The notes under the pieces are model-generated. The model searched no databases. It saw only the letters and a list, made by a program, of their open reading frames with translations, and was not told the origin of the DNA. From JAFNAG01 sp963721405 (GTDB lineage Bacteria; Acidobacteriota; UBA6911), in assembly GCA_963721405.1 (NCBI GenBank), contig CAVRJA010000005.1, positions 682,001 to 746,000 of the forward strand: DNA of 64,000 nucleotides, written 5' to 3'. Below are positions 17,909 to 26,026 of this stretch, one piece after another (within the stretch, counting starts at the first letter, position 1; the number at the start of each line of letters is the position of its first letter). The position numbers were made by a program, and so were the translations under genes.

Positions 17909-19777
17909 TCACTTTTTGTTCGGCCCGCGGCCACTACCCTCAAACGGGCGATCGGGGGCTTGACGGCCGCCTCCGGGTGTCGTCGTCAAGCCGAGAATTA
18001 CTTGCAGCCTGCGCAGGTTCGCCGGACCCAGGCGGCTGGAATCGAACAGTTCCACCGGGACCGCCGGCTTGGTGGCTCGCCACGCCCCGCTGTTATCGCG
18101 GGTCCAGACGAGGTTTGCGTCCGTCTGCTCCGAGCGCGCAATGCGAATGTTGTCTACTACGCCGTCGGCATTTGTATAACCAACTGCGGTGATTCCGTCC
18201 GCCCTGTTGGTGAGAACCAGATCGAAACGGAAACGTCCCCGGCTTTCCATCCCCCACAATCCGGAAGGAAGCAAATCGAGGGAGTCCTTGCCGTTCCCAG
18301 CGTAGCGTTCGCTGAAATCCACGAATACCTCGAGTGCGGCAGCCCGCGGAGATGCGCCGCCAGGCTCCCCCTCGTCCTGAACCGCGAAACGATACACCAG
18401 CGAATCAACGCGGCCATCGTGATCGCCGTCCGCCAAGGCCGGCTCCAGCATGGAGGCATGAGGCAGACCGGCGGTCCAGATATCGAACGGCGCACCCTCC
18501 GGCTGGGTGGGCAAGCTGGCTACGAAGCTACGGAGATGTTGAAGGGCGATGTGCCAGCCGACCGAGCCGCCGCTCTGATTTGCCGAAGTCGCGAAAGTCA
18601 GACCCATGAGTTCGCCTTTGGCGTTGAGCAGCGGCCCGCCCGAATCCCCAGGTGATACGCGCGCATCCGTCACAACCACGGTTGCCTGGTTTCGATCGAT
18701 ATTGGCTCCGGAGCTCGCGACCCCCGCCGCGACATCGCTCAAATCTTCAGGAAAATCGAACAGCTGAGATACATTTCCGCTCCGGACCCACCACGCCGGA
18801 CCTCCATGTTGCGAACCGATGACGAAGCAGTCCTCGCCCTCGCGAATCTGACTCGCAAGCGGGAAATAAGGCACCTGCTTGCGGCCGGGCGGTAAGGAGT
18901 CCAACTTGAGCAAGGTCAGATCATGCACCGGATCAATACGATATATAGTTGCATGCAAGGGCGCCTGCGGCTTGATCCGCCCGTCTACCAGACCGGCTGT
19001 AATGACGTCGAGAATCGCGGGGCTGCCGGTCAGAGCCGCGACCTGAGCCGCATCCGCTACTACGTGATGGTTCGTGAGCAGCCATCCGTCCCCTGAAATG
19101 AAGGCGCCACTGCCCCACCCGTTTGGGGACCGCACAATTACAGTTGCCATCCGCCATTGTAAGAATCGGTCATTGCCGCCGGCGCCCAGCGTGCCGGTTG
19201 TTGTGTTGAAGTCCGGCATCTGCGTTGGAAGCAGAGCTTGCGATAGACCCCACCGCTTGAGGCCGGCTGCATCGAAAGGCGCAGTTGCAGGCCATTGCAC
19301 GGTCAGGTTGCCGGCCACTACTTCCGGCGCCTTGGTCGACCTTGTGATCAGAAAAAAAGCGAGCGTGGCCACGGCAGCGGCGGCGGCCAGACCGGCCCAT
19401 ACCAGGTGCATGCGCCACCATGCGGAACCATTGGGGAGAGTTCTTTTTTCATCGAGGCTTCGCGAGGCTTTCTGTCTATTCACCGGCATCTCCCCCACAC
19501 GGGCTTCCGCAACATCACCGGGGATGGAGTGAGTGCGCTCCTTTCCTTCTAACAGAGACTGCACGAAAGAGGCGGTCTCCTGGGAGTCGAGACTGTGCTC
19601 AAGCGCGTCGTCATCGATACTATCCAACGATAGGGTGCCGTCAGCCAGGCCTGCGAGCAGCTCTGCGTCCACAGTACGGCTCTGGGACTCCGGGGACAAT
19701 GCTAGCTGCTGCGCTCTCGCCCGGATCGCCGCCGCCTTTTGCTGGTTGTCGCCCATGGGGTCGCCTGTGATCGGCAT
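17909..19777 (-). CDS. membrane-anchored trypsin-like serine protease with anti-sigma-like cytoplasmic domain
   Basis: 622 aa; AAGGAG lies 5 nt before the ATG. Residues 1-122 are cytoplasmic by the positive-inside rule, and 124-145 form a TM helix (HLVWAGLAAAAAVATLAFFLI). Residues about 205-420 form a trypsin-like domain with His238 (LLTNHHVV), Asp286 (DPVHDLTLL) and Ser379 (SPGDSGGPLL), so it should be active. About 200 further residues contain a VFVDFSERY-type beta domain. Residues 38-78 (ELLAGLADGTLS ... ALEHSLDSQETASFVQSLLEG) resemble the helices of zinc anti-sigma domains, but the HxxxCxxC ligands are missing. With the sigma gene 41 nt upstream, it may tether the sigma factor at the membrane (inference). 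Confidence 0.88.
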   Translation of the reverse strand: MPITGDPMGDNQQKAAAIRARAQQLALSPESQSRTVDAELLAGLADGTLSLDSIDDDALEHSLDSQETASFVQSLLEGKERTHSIPGDVAEARVGEMPVNRQKASRSLDEKRTLPNGSAWWRMHLVWAGLAAAAAVATLAFFLITRSTKAPEVVAGNLTVQWPATAPFDAAGLKRWGLSQALLPTQMPDFNTTTGTLGAGGNDRFLQWRMATVIVRSPNGWGSGAFISGDGWLLTNHHVVADAAQVAALTGSPAILDVITAGLVDGRIKPQAPLHATIYRIDPVHDLTLLKLDSLPPGRKQVPYFPLASQIREGEDCFVIGSQHGGPAWWVRSGNVSQLFDFPEDLSDVAAGVASSGANIDRNQATVVVTDARVSPGDSGGPLLNAKGELMGLTFATSANQSGGSVGWHIALQHLRSFVASLPTQPEGAPFDIWTAGLPHASMLEPALADGDHDGRVDSLVYRFAVQDEGEPGGASPRAAALEVFVDFSERYAGNGKDSLDLLPSGLWGMESRGRFRFDLVLTNRADGITAVGYTNADGVVDNIRIARSEQTDANLVWTRDNSGAWRATKPAVPVELFDSSRLGPANLRRLQVILGLTTTPGGGRQAPDRPFEGSGRGPNKK

Positions 19778-19818
19778 TGGTCTCCTTCACTCTTTGAGTC
19801 GTTCGCTAAGCCCAAGAG

Positions 19819-20832
19819 TTAAGCGGACTCTTTAAATCCTTGTCCAGTCAGAAAGTTGCGCAGCGTATCCCGCGCCTTCTTCAGGTGCTGGCTGACGGCC
19901 GGCTCGCTGATTTGCAGCAACTCAGCAACCCGCTGGGCCCTGATTTCTCGAAACCACACCATCTCCGCGACGATTCGTTGTTTCGCCGGAAGCTCCTTGA
20001 TACCTTCCCGAATGCGGCGTTGAAGCTCCTCGGCAATCAATTTGGCTGACGGATCTGGTACGATGCCCAAGGCATCGAGGGAAGCCGTCGATCCTTCGAG
20101 TCCGCTTGCTCCCGTCCCGTCATCGCTCACAAGCGATCCGCTCTCACGCATGGCGTCGATTGCCACATAGCGAGCCACCTGGCAAACGAGTGTCGAGATT
20201 CGGCACAGGCCGAGGAATCGTCGGCGTGCTTTTTCACCCCAGTAATCGCAAAAAACCCTCGACCACGCCTCATTAGCAATCGCTTCGGAATGGTCGAGAC
20301 GTCTTCCGAAGTTGTTGATTATGTACCCGAGCACCTTGAGCTTGTCCCTGGCATACACGTACTCGAACACGCGGTTCGCATCATCTAGATCAACGGGACG
20401 CGCAGCAGGGCTCTGCCAGTCGCCACGCTGTTCGCAGGCAACAGACAAGGCGAGCTCATTCAAGAGTGTCGTTGCACTTGGGTTGGAGGCAGCCAGCGGC
20501 TTGATAAGCGTTGTCCAAATCGAATCCCATTTCGTGTCGGCCGTCCAACGATCCTGATAGGCCCGAATACCGCGGAGTTTGGTGCCGGCTGTATTATGTT
20601 CCCGATCACCCTCGACGTTGAATGCAACAGCCCACGCGAGCCGCGTAGCATCCATCGCGCGAGAACCGATCGCACCGTCCTCGCGAAGGGTTTGAAGCGT
20701 GGAGGCAAGTTCACCTGATCCGGTTTTAAGGATATAATCGCAACGAGAGTGGATCGATAATGTTACGAGTTCGCCCAGCAGCAGCGATTCAGGAACGCAA
20801 ATCGTACCGATTTTTGCCAGTCGCTGGTACAT
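19819..20832 (-). CDS. ECF-like sigma factor with long N-terminal extension
   Basis: 337 aa from the ATG at 20832; a TTG at 20889 is possible but the leader there is occupied by an inverted repeat. The C-terminus is a clear sigma region 4 (ELPAKQRIVAEMVWF, then VAELLQISEPAVSQHLKKARDTLRNFL with the helix-turn-helix). A region 2-like segment (AIANEAWSRVFCDYWGEKARRRFLGL) is followed by an AxxYVAIDAMRE linker. About 170 residues precede region 2, far more than in ordinary ECF factors of 160-200 aa, and show no domain I recognise. It is followed by the trypsin-like protease and the CHAT gene, so it probably drives this cluster and may respond to proteolytic signalling. Confidence 0.82.
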   Translation of the reverse strand: MYQRLAKIGTICVPESLLLGELVTLSIHSRCDYILKTGSGELASTLQTLREDGAIGSRAMDATRLAWAVAFNVEGDREHNTAGTKLRGIRAYQDRWTADTKWDSIWTTLIKPLAASNPSATTLLNELALSVACEQRGDWQSPAARPVDLDDANRVFEYVYARDKLKVLGYIINNFGRRLDHSEAIANEAWSRVFCDYWGEKARRRFLGLCRISTLVCQVARYVAIDAMRESGSLVSDDGTGASGLEGSTASLDALGIVPDPSAKLIAEELQRRIREGIKELPAKQRIVAEMVWFREIRAQRVAELLQISEPAVSQHLKKARDTLRNFLTGQGFKESA

Positions 20833-20843
20833 TGGGGAGTGTC

Positions 20844-20960
20844 CTCTGCAATCCGACGCTTGAACTCCCACACGTCGATAACGTCTCAACAGTTTTGAGA
20901 CACACCCACATGTCGAAATTAGTGGGGCTACTATTCACGTCAGTGACTCGGATTGCAGAG
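20844..20960. promoter_or_regulatory. nested inverted repeats in the sigma-factor leader
   Basis: CTCTGCAATCCGA at 20844-20856 is perfectly complementary to TCGGATTGCAGAG at 20948-20960. Inside lies a 7-bp palindrome, GTCTCAA (20883-20889) / TTGAGAC (20895-20901). The outer left arm ends 11 nt from the proposed sigma start codon, so a transcript starting upstream would fold across its own leader. Possible roles are an attenuator, a protein-binding hairpin, or a small insertion with inverted ends. Confidence 0.55.
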
Positions 20961-21199
20961 TTAGTGAGCCATATAAACACAACGACCGTCCTTTGCATGC
21001 ACCGGCCTGTGCATTCCCCACATTTCCCCGACGGCTGGTCCTAGATCGTCTCCATGAACGCGAGAGAGTAATCTAGTTACTCTTATTAAAGTAACAGCGG
21101 GGGGTCATTGTACAAGCAGGATAAACCCTAGTAGGGCATAGGAAATTTCCTAAGCCAAGAGGAACAGCTCCGTGCCTACCTTGATGGTGTTTCCCGGTT
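20961..21199. other. intergenic stretch with overlapping palindromes
   Basis: GAGTAA-tctag-TTACTC (21066-21082) overlaps GTTACT-n8-AGTAAC (21076-21095), about 240 bases upstream of the sigma gene. They could be operator sites. No gene is visible. Confidence 0.4.
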
Positions 21200-21466
21200 T
21201 CAAAGATAACTGGGCTTAAACCCTTCCAAGAAATGCTCGTCTATTTGGGTAAAAGGAATCGAATCGCCGCCGCAGGCAATCAGGTGACTTAGGCCGCACT
21301 GCCATACCAGCCTCGTATTATTGCCCCGCTGCTTGGCAGCCAGCTTGCGGTAGAAGTCTATGAAATCCTCTTTGAGTCGCCCCGGGGCGGGCAGGTTGTT
21401 ATCGGCGCTCACACTGTCGAGCTTGCGCTTGGCCTCGATGGCCTCGGCGAGTGGCAGGGTTTCCTT
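21200..21466 (-). pseudogene. N-terminal fragment of a tyrosine recombinase (arm/SAM-like domain)
   Basis: 89 open codons read KETLPLAEAIEAKRKLDS, then DFIDFYRKLAAKQ, then TRLVWQCGLSHLIACGGDSIPFTQIDEHFLEGFK. This is the arm-binding end plus SAM-like core-binding domain of integrases of the conjugative-transposon type (compare LAEAIRAKRQLE and the ITFKDIDEEFLEKFK pattern). It stops before the catalytic domain, and no start codon suits a full gene. It is a relic of an integrated element at the edge of the CHAT-protease region. The family call is from pattern recognition. Confidence 0.65.
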
Positions 21467-21540
21467 CTAGCGAATCGGCGTTCGCCAAGTCAATGGGAAG
21501 GATCGAATCCGCGCGATCTCCTTACGCGCCCGCCGTGAGG

Positions 21541-22113
21541 TCAGGCCCGGCCCACGAACTCCCCGGTCTGGGTGCTGACGCGCACCACTTCGCCCTCTTT
21601 GATAAAGAGCGGGACGCGTACCTGGAGGCCGGTCTCCAGGGTGGCGGGCTTTGTCGCGCCCCCCGAACCGGTGTCGCCCCGCGCGCCGGGTTCGGTGTTT
21701 ACGACGGCCAGTTCGACAAACGGCGGCAGCTGAACCGCGATCGGCTCTCCGTTGTAACGACGCACCTGCAGCGAAATCCCGTCCTTCATGTATTGCCGCT
21801 CGTCGCCAAGTTGTTCCGCGGTCAGAACAAACTGCTCATAAGTCCCCTCATCCATGAAGTGGAGACCTTCGCCGTCGGAATACAGAAAGGAGGCCGCCGT
21901 CAGGACGACGTCGGGTTCGGCAAACTTTTCACTGGTTTTGAAAGTTTTTTCAAGCACCTGGTCGGTCACGAGGTGCCTCAGTTTCGTGCGCACCATGGTG
22001 GAGGCGCCCCTCGCGCTGGGTGTGGCGAAAAAAACTTCCATCACGGTGTACGGTTGCCCGTCGACCGAGATCAGCATTTTGCGTTTCAGTTCGTTTGCTC
22101 CAATCAGCGCCAT
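21541..22113 (-). CDS. efp: elongation factor P, EfpL/YeiP-type loop
   Basis: 190 aa from the ATG at 22113; the longer open frame upstream has no family similarity. Domain I starts MALIGANELKRKMLI. Domain II has TLTAEQLGDE-like segments and domain III ends LQVRVPLFIKEGEVVRVSTQTGEFVGRA, all typical of EF-P, which rescues ribosomes stalled at polyproline. The tip of the KOW-domain loop reads ATPSARGASTMVR with Arg35. This matches EfpL/YeiP proteins (SPTARGAAT) and not the PGKG loop carrying a modified Lys, so it probably works without beta-lysylation. It is the only EF-P gene in the window. It lies downstream of kdsD on the same strand with a 310-base gap. Confidence 0.92.
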   Translation of the reverse strand: MALIGANELKRKMLISVDGQPYTVMEVFFATPSARGASTMVRTKLRHLVTDQVLEKTFKTSEKFAEPDVVLTAASFLYSDGEGLHFMDEGTYEQFVLTAEQLGDERQYMKDGISLQVRRYNGEPIAVQLPPFVELAVVNTEPGARGDTGSGGATKPATLETGLQVRVPLFIKEGEVVRVSTQTGEFVGRA

Positions 22114-22423
22114 CCGTCCTTCCCTCGATAATCCTTCGTCCTGTGCCGGGAGGGCCCTGCCGAGAATCAAATGCATTCCGCCCTGCACCCGCATACGACG
22201 ACACGAATCGTGACTGTTCTGGAAACCGTGAAGATCGCAGACACCTCCCAGGCGTCGCAGATACCAGGCCCTCGCCACGCGCATTCTCCTTTGAGGGCTT
22301 CGCGGTCTTTGTGGTTCGCTGTTTTTGTCCAGCACCCATGTCGCCATGCATTCGATGCCCGGCCAAGGTCCCGTGTTGCCGGCCGCTTTGCGCGGTCGCA
22401 GGATCCGCAGCGGCATCTTCGGA
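22114..22423. other. intergenic, EF-P leader region
   Basis: About 310 bases with no gene or clear terminator. It should contain the EF-P promoter, but I could not place -35/-10 boxes with confidence. Confidence 0.4.
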
Positions 22424-23398
22424 TCAAAACATCTGCGTGCGCCACAGGTCGTGGATGTGGATCACTCCGATCACAAGATTCGTGGAATCGACGACGACCA
22501 GGCTGGTGATCTTCAGCTCTTCCATCTTGGCCAGGGCCGCCGTCGCCGCCTGATTTGCGGTTATGGTCTTCGGCATCCGGGTCATGCACTCCCCGGCGTT
22601 CAGCCGGAGGGGATCAGGCGATCGCTCCAGCAGGCGGCGGAGGTCGCCGTCGGAAATGACTCCCGCGAGCCGGCCGTTCTCTCCGATCACGGCGGTCATG
22701 CCGAGTTTCTTGCAGGACATCTCGCAGATCACCTCTCTCATGGGCGTCAACTCACCGACCACGGGGATGGCCTCGCCGCGGTGCATGAGGTCCTCCACAC
22801 GCAGGAGTTTCTTCCCGATGCTCCCCGCCGGGTGGAACTTGGCGAAGTCCTCGAGGCGGATACCCTTGCGCTCCATCAGCGCCATCGCCAGGGCGTCCCC
22901 CATCGCAAGCGCGGCGGCCGTGCTGGTCGTGGGCGCGAGCCCGAAGGGGCAGGCCTCCTCGGCGACGCTCACATCCAGGTTGACGTCCGCAAGGCGCGCC
23001 AGGGTGGAATTGGGTTCGCCGGCCATGGCGATCAGTGGCAGCCCGAGCCGCCTGATCACGTTGAGGATCTGCAGAATCTCGCCGGTCTCGCCGCTCTTGG
23101 AAACCGCCAGCACCACGTCGCTCGGCCCGAGCTGGCCGACGTCTCCGTGCACCGCCTCGGCCGCATGGAGGAAGATGGCGGGGGACCCGGTGCTGCTCAA
23201 TGTGGCCGCGATCTTCTTGCAGATGATGCCGGACTTCCCCATGCCGGTCACCACGAGCTTCCCGGCGCAGGAGGCGGCGATATCGACCGCTCGCAGGAAG
23301 GAACTGTTCAACCGCGAGGCCAGCGTGTGCACCGCCTCCGCCTCCAGCTCCAGAACCCGGATGGCGGTGGTCAAGGATGGATCCGAATCGAGGCTCAT
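22424..23398 (-). CDS. kdsD: D-arabinose-5-phosphate isomerase
   Basis: 324 aa. It converts ribulose-5-phosphate to arabinose-5-phosphate for Kdo synthesis. A SIS domain occupies about residues 40-180 (VVTGMGKSGIICKKIA, then SKSGETGEI and FGLAPTTSTAAALAMGDALA). Two CBS domains follow (LMHRGEAIPVV, CMTRMPKTI). Its length and order match KdsD/KpsF/GutQ. The start overlaps the kdsA stop by 4 nt (ATGA), so the two Kdo genes are translationally coupled. Confidence 0.94.
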   Translation of the reverse strand: MSLDSDPSLTTAIRVLELEAEAVHTLASRLNSSFLRAVDIAASCAGKLVVTGMGKSGIICKKIAATLSSTGSPAIFLHAAEAVHGDVGQLGPSDVVLAVSKSGETGEILQILNVIRRLGLPLIAMAGEPNSTLARLADVNLDVSVAEEACPFGLAPTTSTAAALAMGDALAMALMERKGIRLEDFAKFHPAGSIGKKLLRVEDLMHRGEAIPVVGELTPMREVICEMSCKKLGMTAVIGENGRLAGVISDGDLRRLLERSPDPLRLNAGECMTRMPKTITANQAATAALAKMEELKITSLVVVDSTNLVIGVIHIHDLWRTQMF

Positions 23399-24219
23399 GA
23401 TTGTCTCCGGACAGCGGCTCGAATCTCGAGCAACTCCATCAGGAGCCGCGGAAAACAGCGAAGCCTGAGAGCATTCGGCCCGTCCGACAGCGCCCTTTCG
23501 GGCCGGTCGTGCACTTCGAAGAAAAACCCTTTCACACCCATGCCCGCAGCGGCGCGCGCAAGGTAGGGTATGAATTCGGCATTGCCGCCGGACCGGTCCC
23601 CCTGTCCGCCGGGAGACTGCACGCTGTGGGTGACGTCAAAGACCACCGGCTGGCCGAACGATTGCATGATAATCATGGAGCGGAAATCCACGACCAGGTT
23701 GTTGTAGCCGAAAAAGGTCCCGCGTTCAGTCAACAGGACGTTGCGGTTTCCCGTGCTGAGCGCCTTGTCCAGCGCCTTGCGCATTTCCTGCGGCGAAAGG
23801 AACTGGCCCTTCTTGATGTTGACCGCTCGCCCGCTGCGCGCGGCGGCCACCACGAGGTCCGTTTGCCGGCAAAGAAACGCGGGGATCTGCAGGACGTCCA
23901 GCACTTCTGCGGCCGCGGCGACCTGTCCGAGATCATGCACGTCGCTCAACACCGGCAACCCGCTCGCATCCCGCGCTTTCTCGAGGATGCGCAGCCCTTC
24001 GAACAGCCCGGGCCCGCGGAATGAGTCGCCCGACGTGCGGTTGGCCTTATCGTAGGACGCCTTGAAAATCAGGTCGGCGCCCGCGCGCAAACCGATCTTT
24101 CCCAGCCGCTCCGCCATCCGGAGGCAATGCGTCTCGCCTTCGATGACACAGGGCCCGGCGATGAAAAACGGCTTCCCGCCGTGGCCGATTTTGAGGCTGC
24201 CGACTCTCACAGAATTCAT
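23395..24219 (-). CDS. kdsA: 3-deoxy-D-manno-octulosonate-8-phosphate synthase
   Basis: 274 aa from the ATG at 24219, which starts MNSVRVGSLKIG directly before the conserved FFIAGPCVIE; the 39-residue extension upstream is not family-like. It condenses PEP with arabinose-5-phosphate to Kdo-8-P. Key segments are KASYDKANRTS, LSDVHD, IPAFLCRQTDL, KKGQFLSP, TERGTFFGYNNLVVDFR and DVTHSVQSPGG. Together with kdsD it shows that the organism makes LPS. The ribosome site is weak (GAGAC). Confidence 0.94.
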   Translation of the reverse strand: MNSVRVGSLKIGHGGKPFFIAGPCVIEGETHCLRMAERLGKIGLRAGADLIFKASYDKANRTSGDSFRGPGLFEGLRILEKARDASGLPVLSDVHDLGQVAAAAEVLDVLQIPAFLCRQTDLVVAAARSGRAVNIKKGQFLSPQEMRKALDKALSTGNRNVLLTERGTFFGYNNLVVDFRSMIIMQSFGQPVVFDVTHSVQSPGGQGDRSGGNAEFIPYLARAAAGMGVKGFFFEVHDRPERALSDGPNALRLRCFPRLLMELLEIRAAVRRQS

Positions 24220-24373
24220 GGCGGTCTCGTTCAGGGTGTCCCTCCGGTCACAAAAATATCTGCTTTCGTGGTCGCATTCTTGATTTTCCGGAAGTAAGGG
24301 GAAGATTACCAGCCCGCCGTGGACGAGGCAAGCCATTGTTTGCCCCGGAGGATGTGCGGGGGCGCACCGAAGG

Positions 24374-24413
24374 GCTGCGAAACGGACGCGCCTTGTCCCG
24401 TCCGTTTCGCAGC
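24374..24413 (-). terminator. strong hairpin after the kamA-like gene
   Basis: GCTGCGAAACGGACG and CGTCCGTTTCGCAGC form a perfect 15-bp stem with a 10-nt loop, starting 9 nt after the kamA-like stop on the minus strand. There is no T-tract, so it may be a 3'-end stabiliser or a Rho-aided terminator. Confidence 0.65.
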
Positions 24414-24421
24414 GAGGTCTC

Positions 24422-25516
24422 TCAGAAGTTGATCACCTCGATCTCGCGCACATCGCGCACGTAGTCTTCGGCCGGCTGCGGGTAGCGGTACAGCCTCCCT
24501 TCGAAATTCCTCAACACGAACTCCCGCTCGCCGGATGCGACGACATACTCCGGCATCAGCGGGATCTTGCCTCCGCCGCCGGGAGCGTCGATCACGAACT
24601 GCGGCACGGCGAAGCCGGTTGTGTGCCCGCGCAGCGCCTGGATGATCTGCAGGCCCATCTCGACGCGGGTGCGGAAGTGGTTGGTGCCGCGCGTGAGGTC
24701 GGTCTGGTACAGGTAGTAAGGGCGAACCCGCATCATCAGTAGCTTGTGCATCAGCTCTTTGATGGTTTCGGGATCGTCGTTGACGCCCTTGAGGAGGACA
24801 GTCTGACAGCCGACGGGGATGCCGGCATTGGCCAGCCGCTCGCACGCAGCCTTCGCCTGGGGCGTGACCTCCCGCGGGTGGTTGAAGTGCGTGTTCAGGA
24901 AAATCGGGTGATACTTCTTGAGCATGTTGCAGAGATCGTCCGTGATCCGGCTGGGCAGGACGCACGGGAACCGCGTGCCGATGCGTATGATCTCGACATG
25001 CGGGATGGCCCGCAGGCGGGAGATGATGCTCTCCAGCTTGTCGTCGCTGACCATCAGGGGGTCTCCGCCCGACAGCAGGACGTCGCGGATCTCCGTGTGC
25101 TCCCGGATGTACTCGATCCCGGTGGCCACGGTTTTTTCCGTGATGTCGCTGGTGCGCCCTACCATCCGCTTGCGCGTGCAGAACCTGCAATACATCGGGC
25201 AGCGGTCCGTGATCAGGAGCAGCACGCGATCGGGGTAACGGTGCGTGAGACGTGTCACCGGGCTGTCTTCATCCTCGTGCAGCGGGTCTTCAGGAGAATC
25301 CTGATCCTGAAGCTCCTGAATGGAAGGGACCGACTGCATCCAGATGGGATCACCCTTTTCACGAATCAGGTTGTAGTAGTAGCGGGGGATCCGCATCGGG
25401 TAGACGTCACGAACTTCGTTGATCTCGTCTATGTCCGCGTCGAACTCCTCGCTGACGGTTTCGCCCTTGGTGACGCTGTTGCGCAGATCATTCATCCACT
25501 GTTCCATGGACAACAA
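24422..25516 (-). CDS. kamA: lysine 2,3-aminomutase-like radical SAM/PLP enzyme
   Basis: 364 aa. The radical SAM cluster motif is C106PMYC110RFC113, SGGDPL follows, and the PLP lysine is K317 in PGGGGKIPLMP. Asp273 (YQTDLTRG) and Asp310 (FVIDAPGG) match the two Asp that hold the lysine side chain in clostridial lysine 2,3-aminomutase, which favours free L-lysine to L-beta-lysine as the reaction. An EpmB role (beta-lysylation of EF-P) is less likely because the EF-P here has no loop Lys. The TTG at 25516 is favoured by AAGGAG 5 nt upstream; an ATG at 25507 is the alternative. It is the last gene of a four-gene operon after the acetyltransferase. Confidence 0.9.
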   Translation of the reverse strand: MLSMEQWMNDLRNSVTKGETVSEEFDADIDEINEVRDVYPMRIPRYYYNLIREKGDPIWMQSVPSIQELQDQDSPEDPLHEDEDSPVTRLTHRYPDRVLLLITDRCPMYCRFCTRKRMVGRTSDITEKTVATGIEYIREHTEIRDVLLSGGDPLMVSDDKLESIISRLRAIPHVEIIRIGTRFPCVLPSRITDDLCNMLKKYHPIFLNTHFNHPREVTPQAKAACERLANAGIPVGCQTVLLKGVNDDPETIKELMHKLLMMRVRPYYLYQTDLTRGTNHFRTRVEMGLQIIQALRGHTTGFAVPQFVIDAPGGGGKIPLMPEYVVASGEREFVLRNFEGRLYRYPQPAEDYVRDVREIEVINF

Positions 25517-25522
25517 TTCTCC

Positions 25523-26026
25523 TTACCGGGAAAGTCTTCTGACAAAAACCAGCTTATCGTCACCGGCGTCGTAGAAATCCCGGATCCGCGACGCTTCTTC
25601 ATAACCGAGGCGGCGATAGAATCCCACGGTCTTCCCGTATGATTCCTTGGAGGAAGTTTCGATGATGAGGAGCCTTCCGTTCTCCTCCCGTACTTTGTTC
25701 TCGACGTAAGTCATCAGTTGGCGGCCGACTCCGCGCCCCTGAACGCCGGGATGCGTCGCGATCCAGTAAAGATCGTACGTGCCCTTCGTCACCGGGGTCG
25801 GGCCGAAACAGGCGTAGCCGTTCACCACTCCGCCCGCGTCCACTGCGACGACGACCCGGTAATCCTTCTGGGCCGGGTTGCCGAGGTAGATGTCCACGAG
25901 CTCGAGGGCGCAGTCGATCTCGGCCGGATTGAAATTGCCGACTTCGCGGACGATCCGGGCCACGGCATCGCGGTCAACTGCGTCGAGGCTCCGGATCAGG
26001 TGTATATGAGAGTCAGGAGAAGGCAT
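25523..26026 (-). CDS. GNAT-family N-acetyltransferase
   Basis: 167 aa with the GNAT core: TYDLYWIATHPGVQGRGVGRQLMTYVE is the V-x-P-x-x-Q/R-G-x-G-x acetyl-CoA loop, and FYRRLGYEEA is the C-terminal motif. It overlaps the end of the upstream ATP-grasp gene by 14 nt and ends 6 nt before the kamA-like gene. The pairing of an aminomutase with a GNAT recalls ablA-ablB, which makes N-epsilon-acetyl-beta-lysine as an osmolyte. The two additional ATP-grasp enzymes are not part of that pathway. The substrate is therefore open: beta-lysine, or a product of the ligases. Confidence 0.88.
   Translation of the reverse strand: MPSPDSHIHLIRSLDAVDRDAVARIVREVGNFNPAEIDCALELVDIYLGNPAQKDYRVVVAVDAGGVVNGYACFGPTPVTKGTYDLYWIATHPGVQGRGVGRQLMTYVENKVREENGRLLIIETSSKESYGKTVGFYRRLGYEEASRIRDFYDAGDDKLVFVRRLSR

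Noticed and set aside
22325..23566. 413-codon plus-strand ORF opposite kdsD
   Set aside because: Composition rich in His, Arg and Gly as expected of a shadow frame, no family similarity.
24422..25516. Aminomutase as EpmB, the EF-P modifying enzyme
   Set aside because: Both lysine-binding Asp residues of true lysine 2,3-aminomutase are present and the EF-P here lacks the target Lys.
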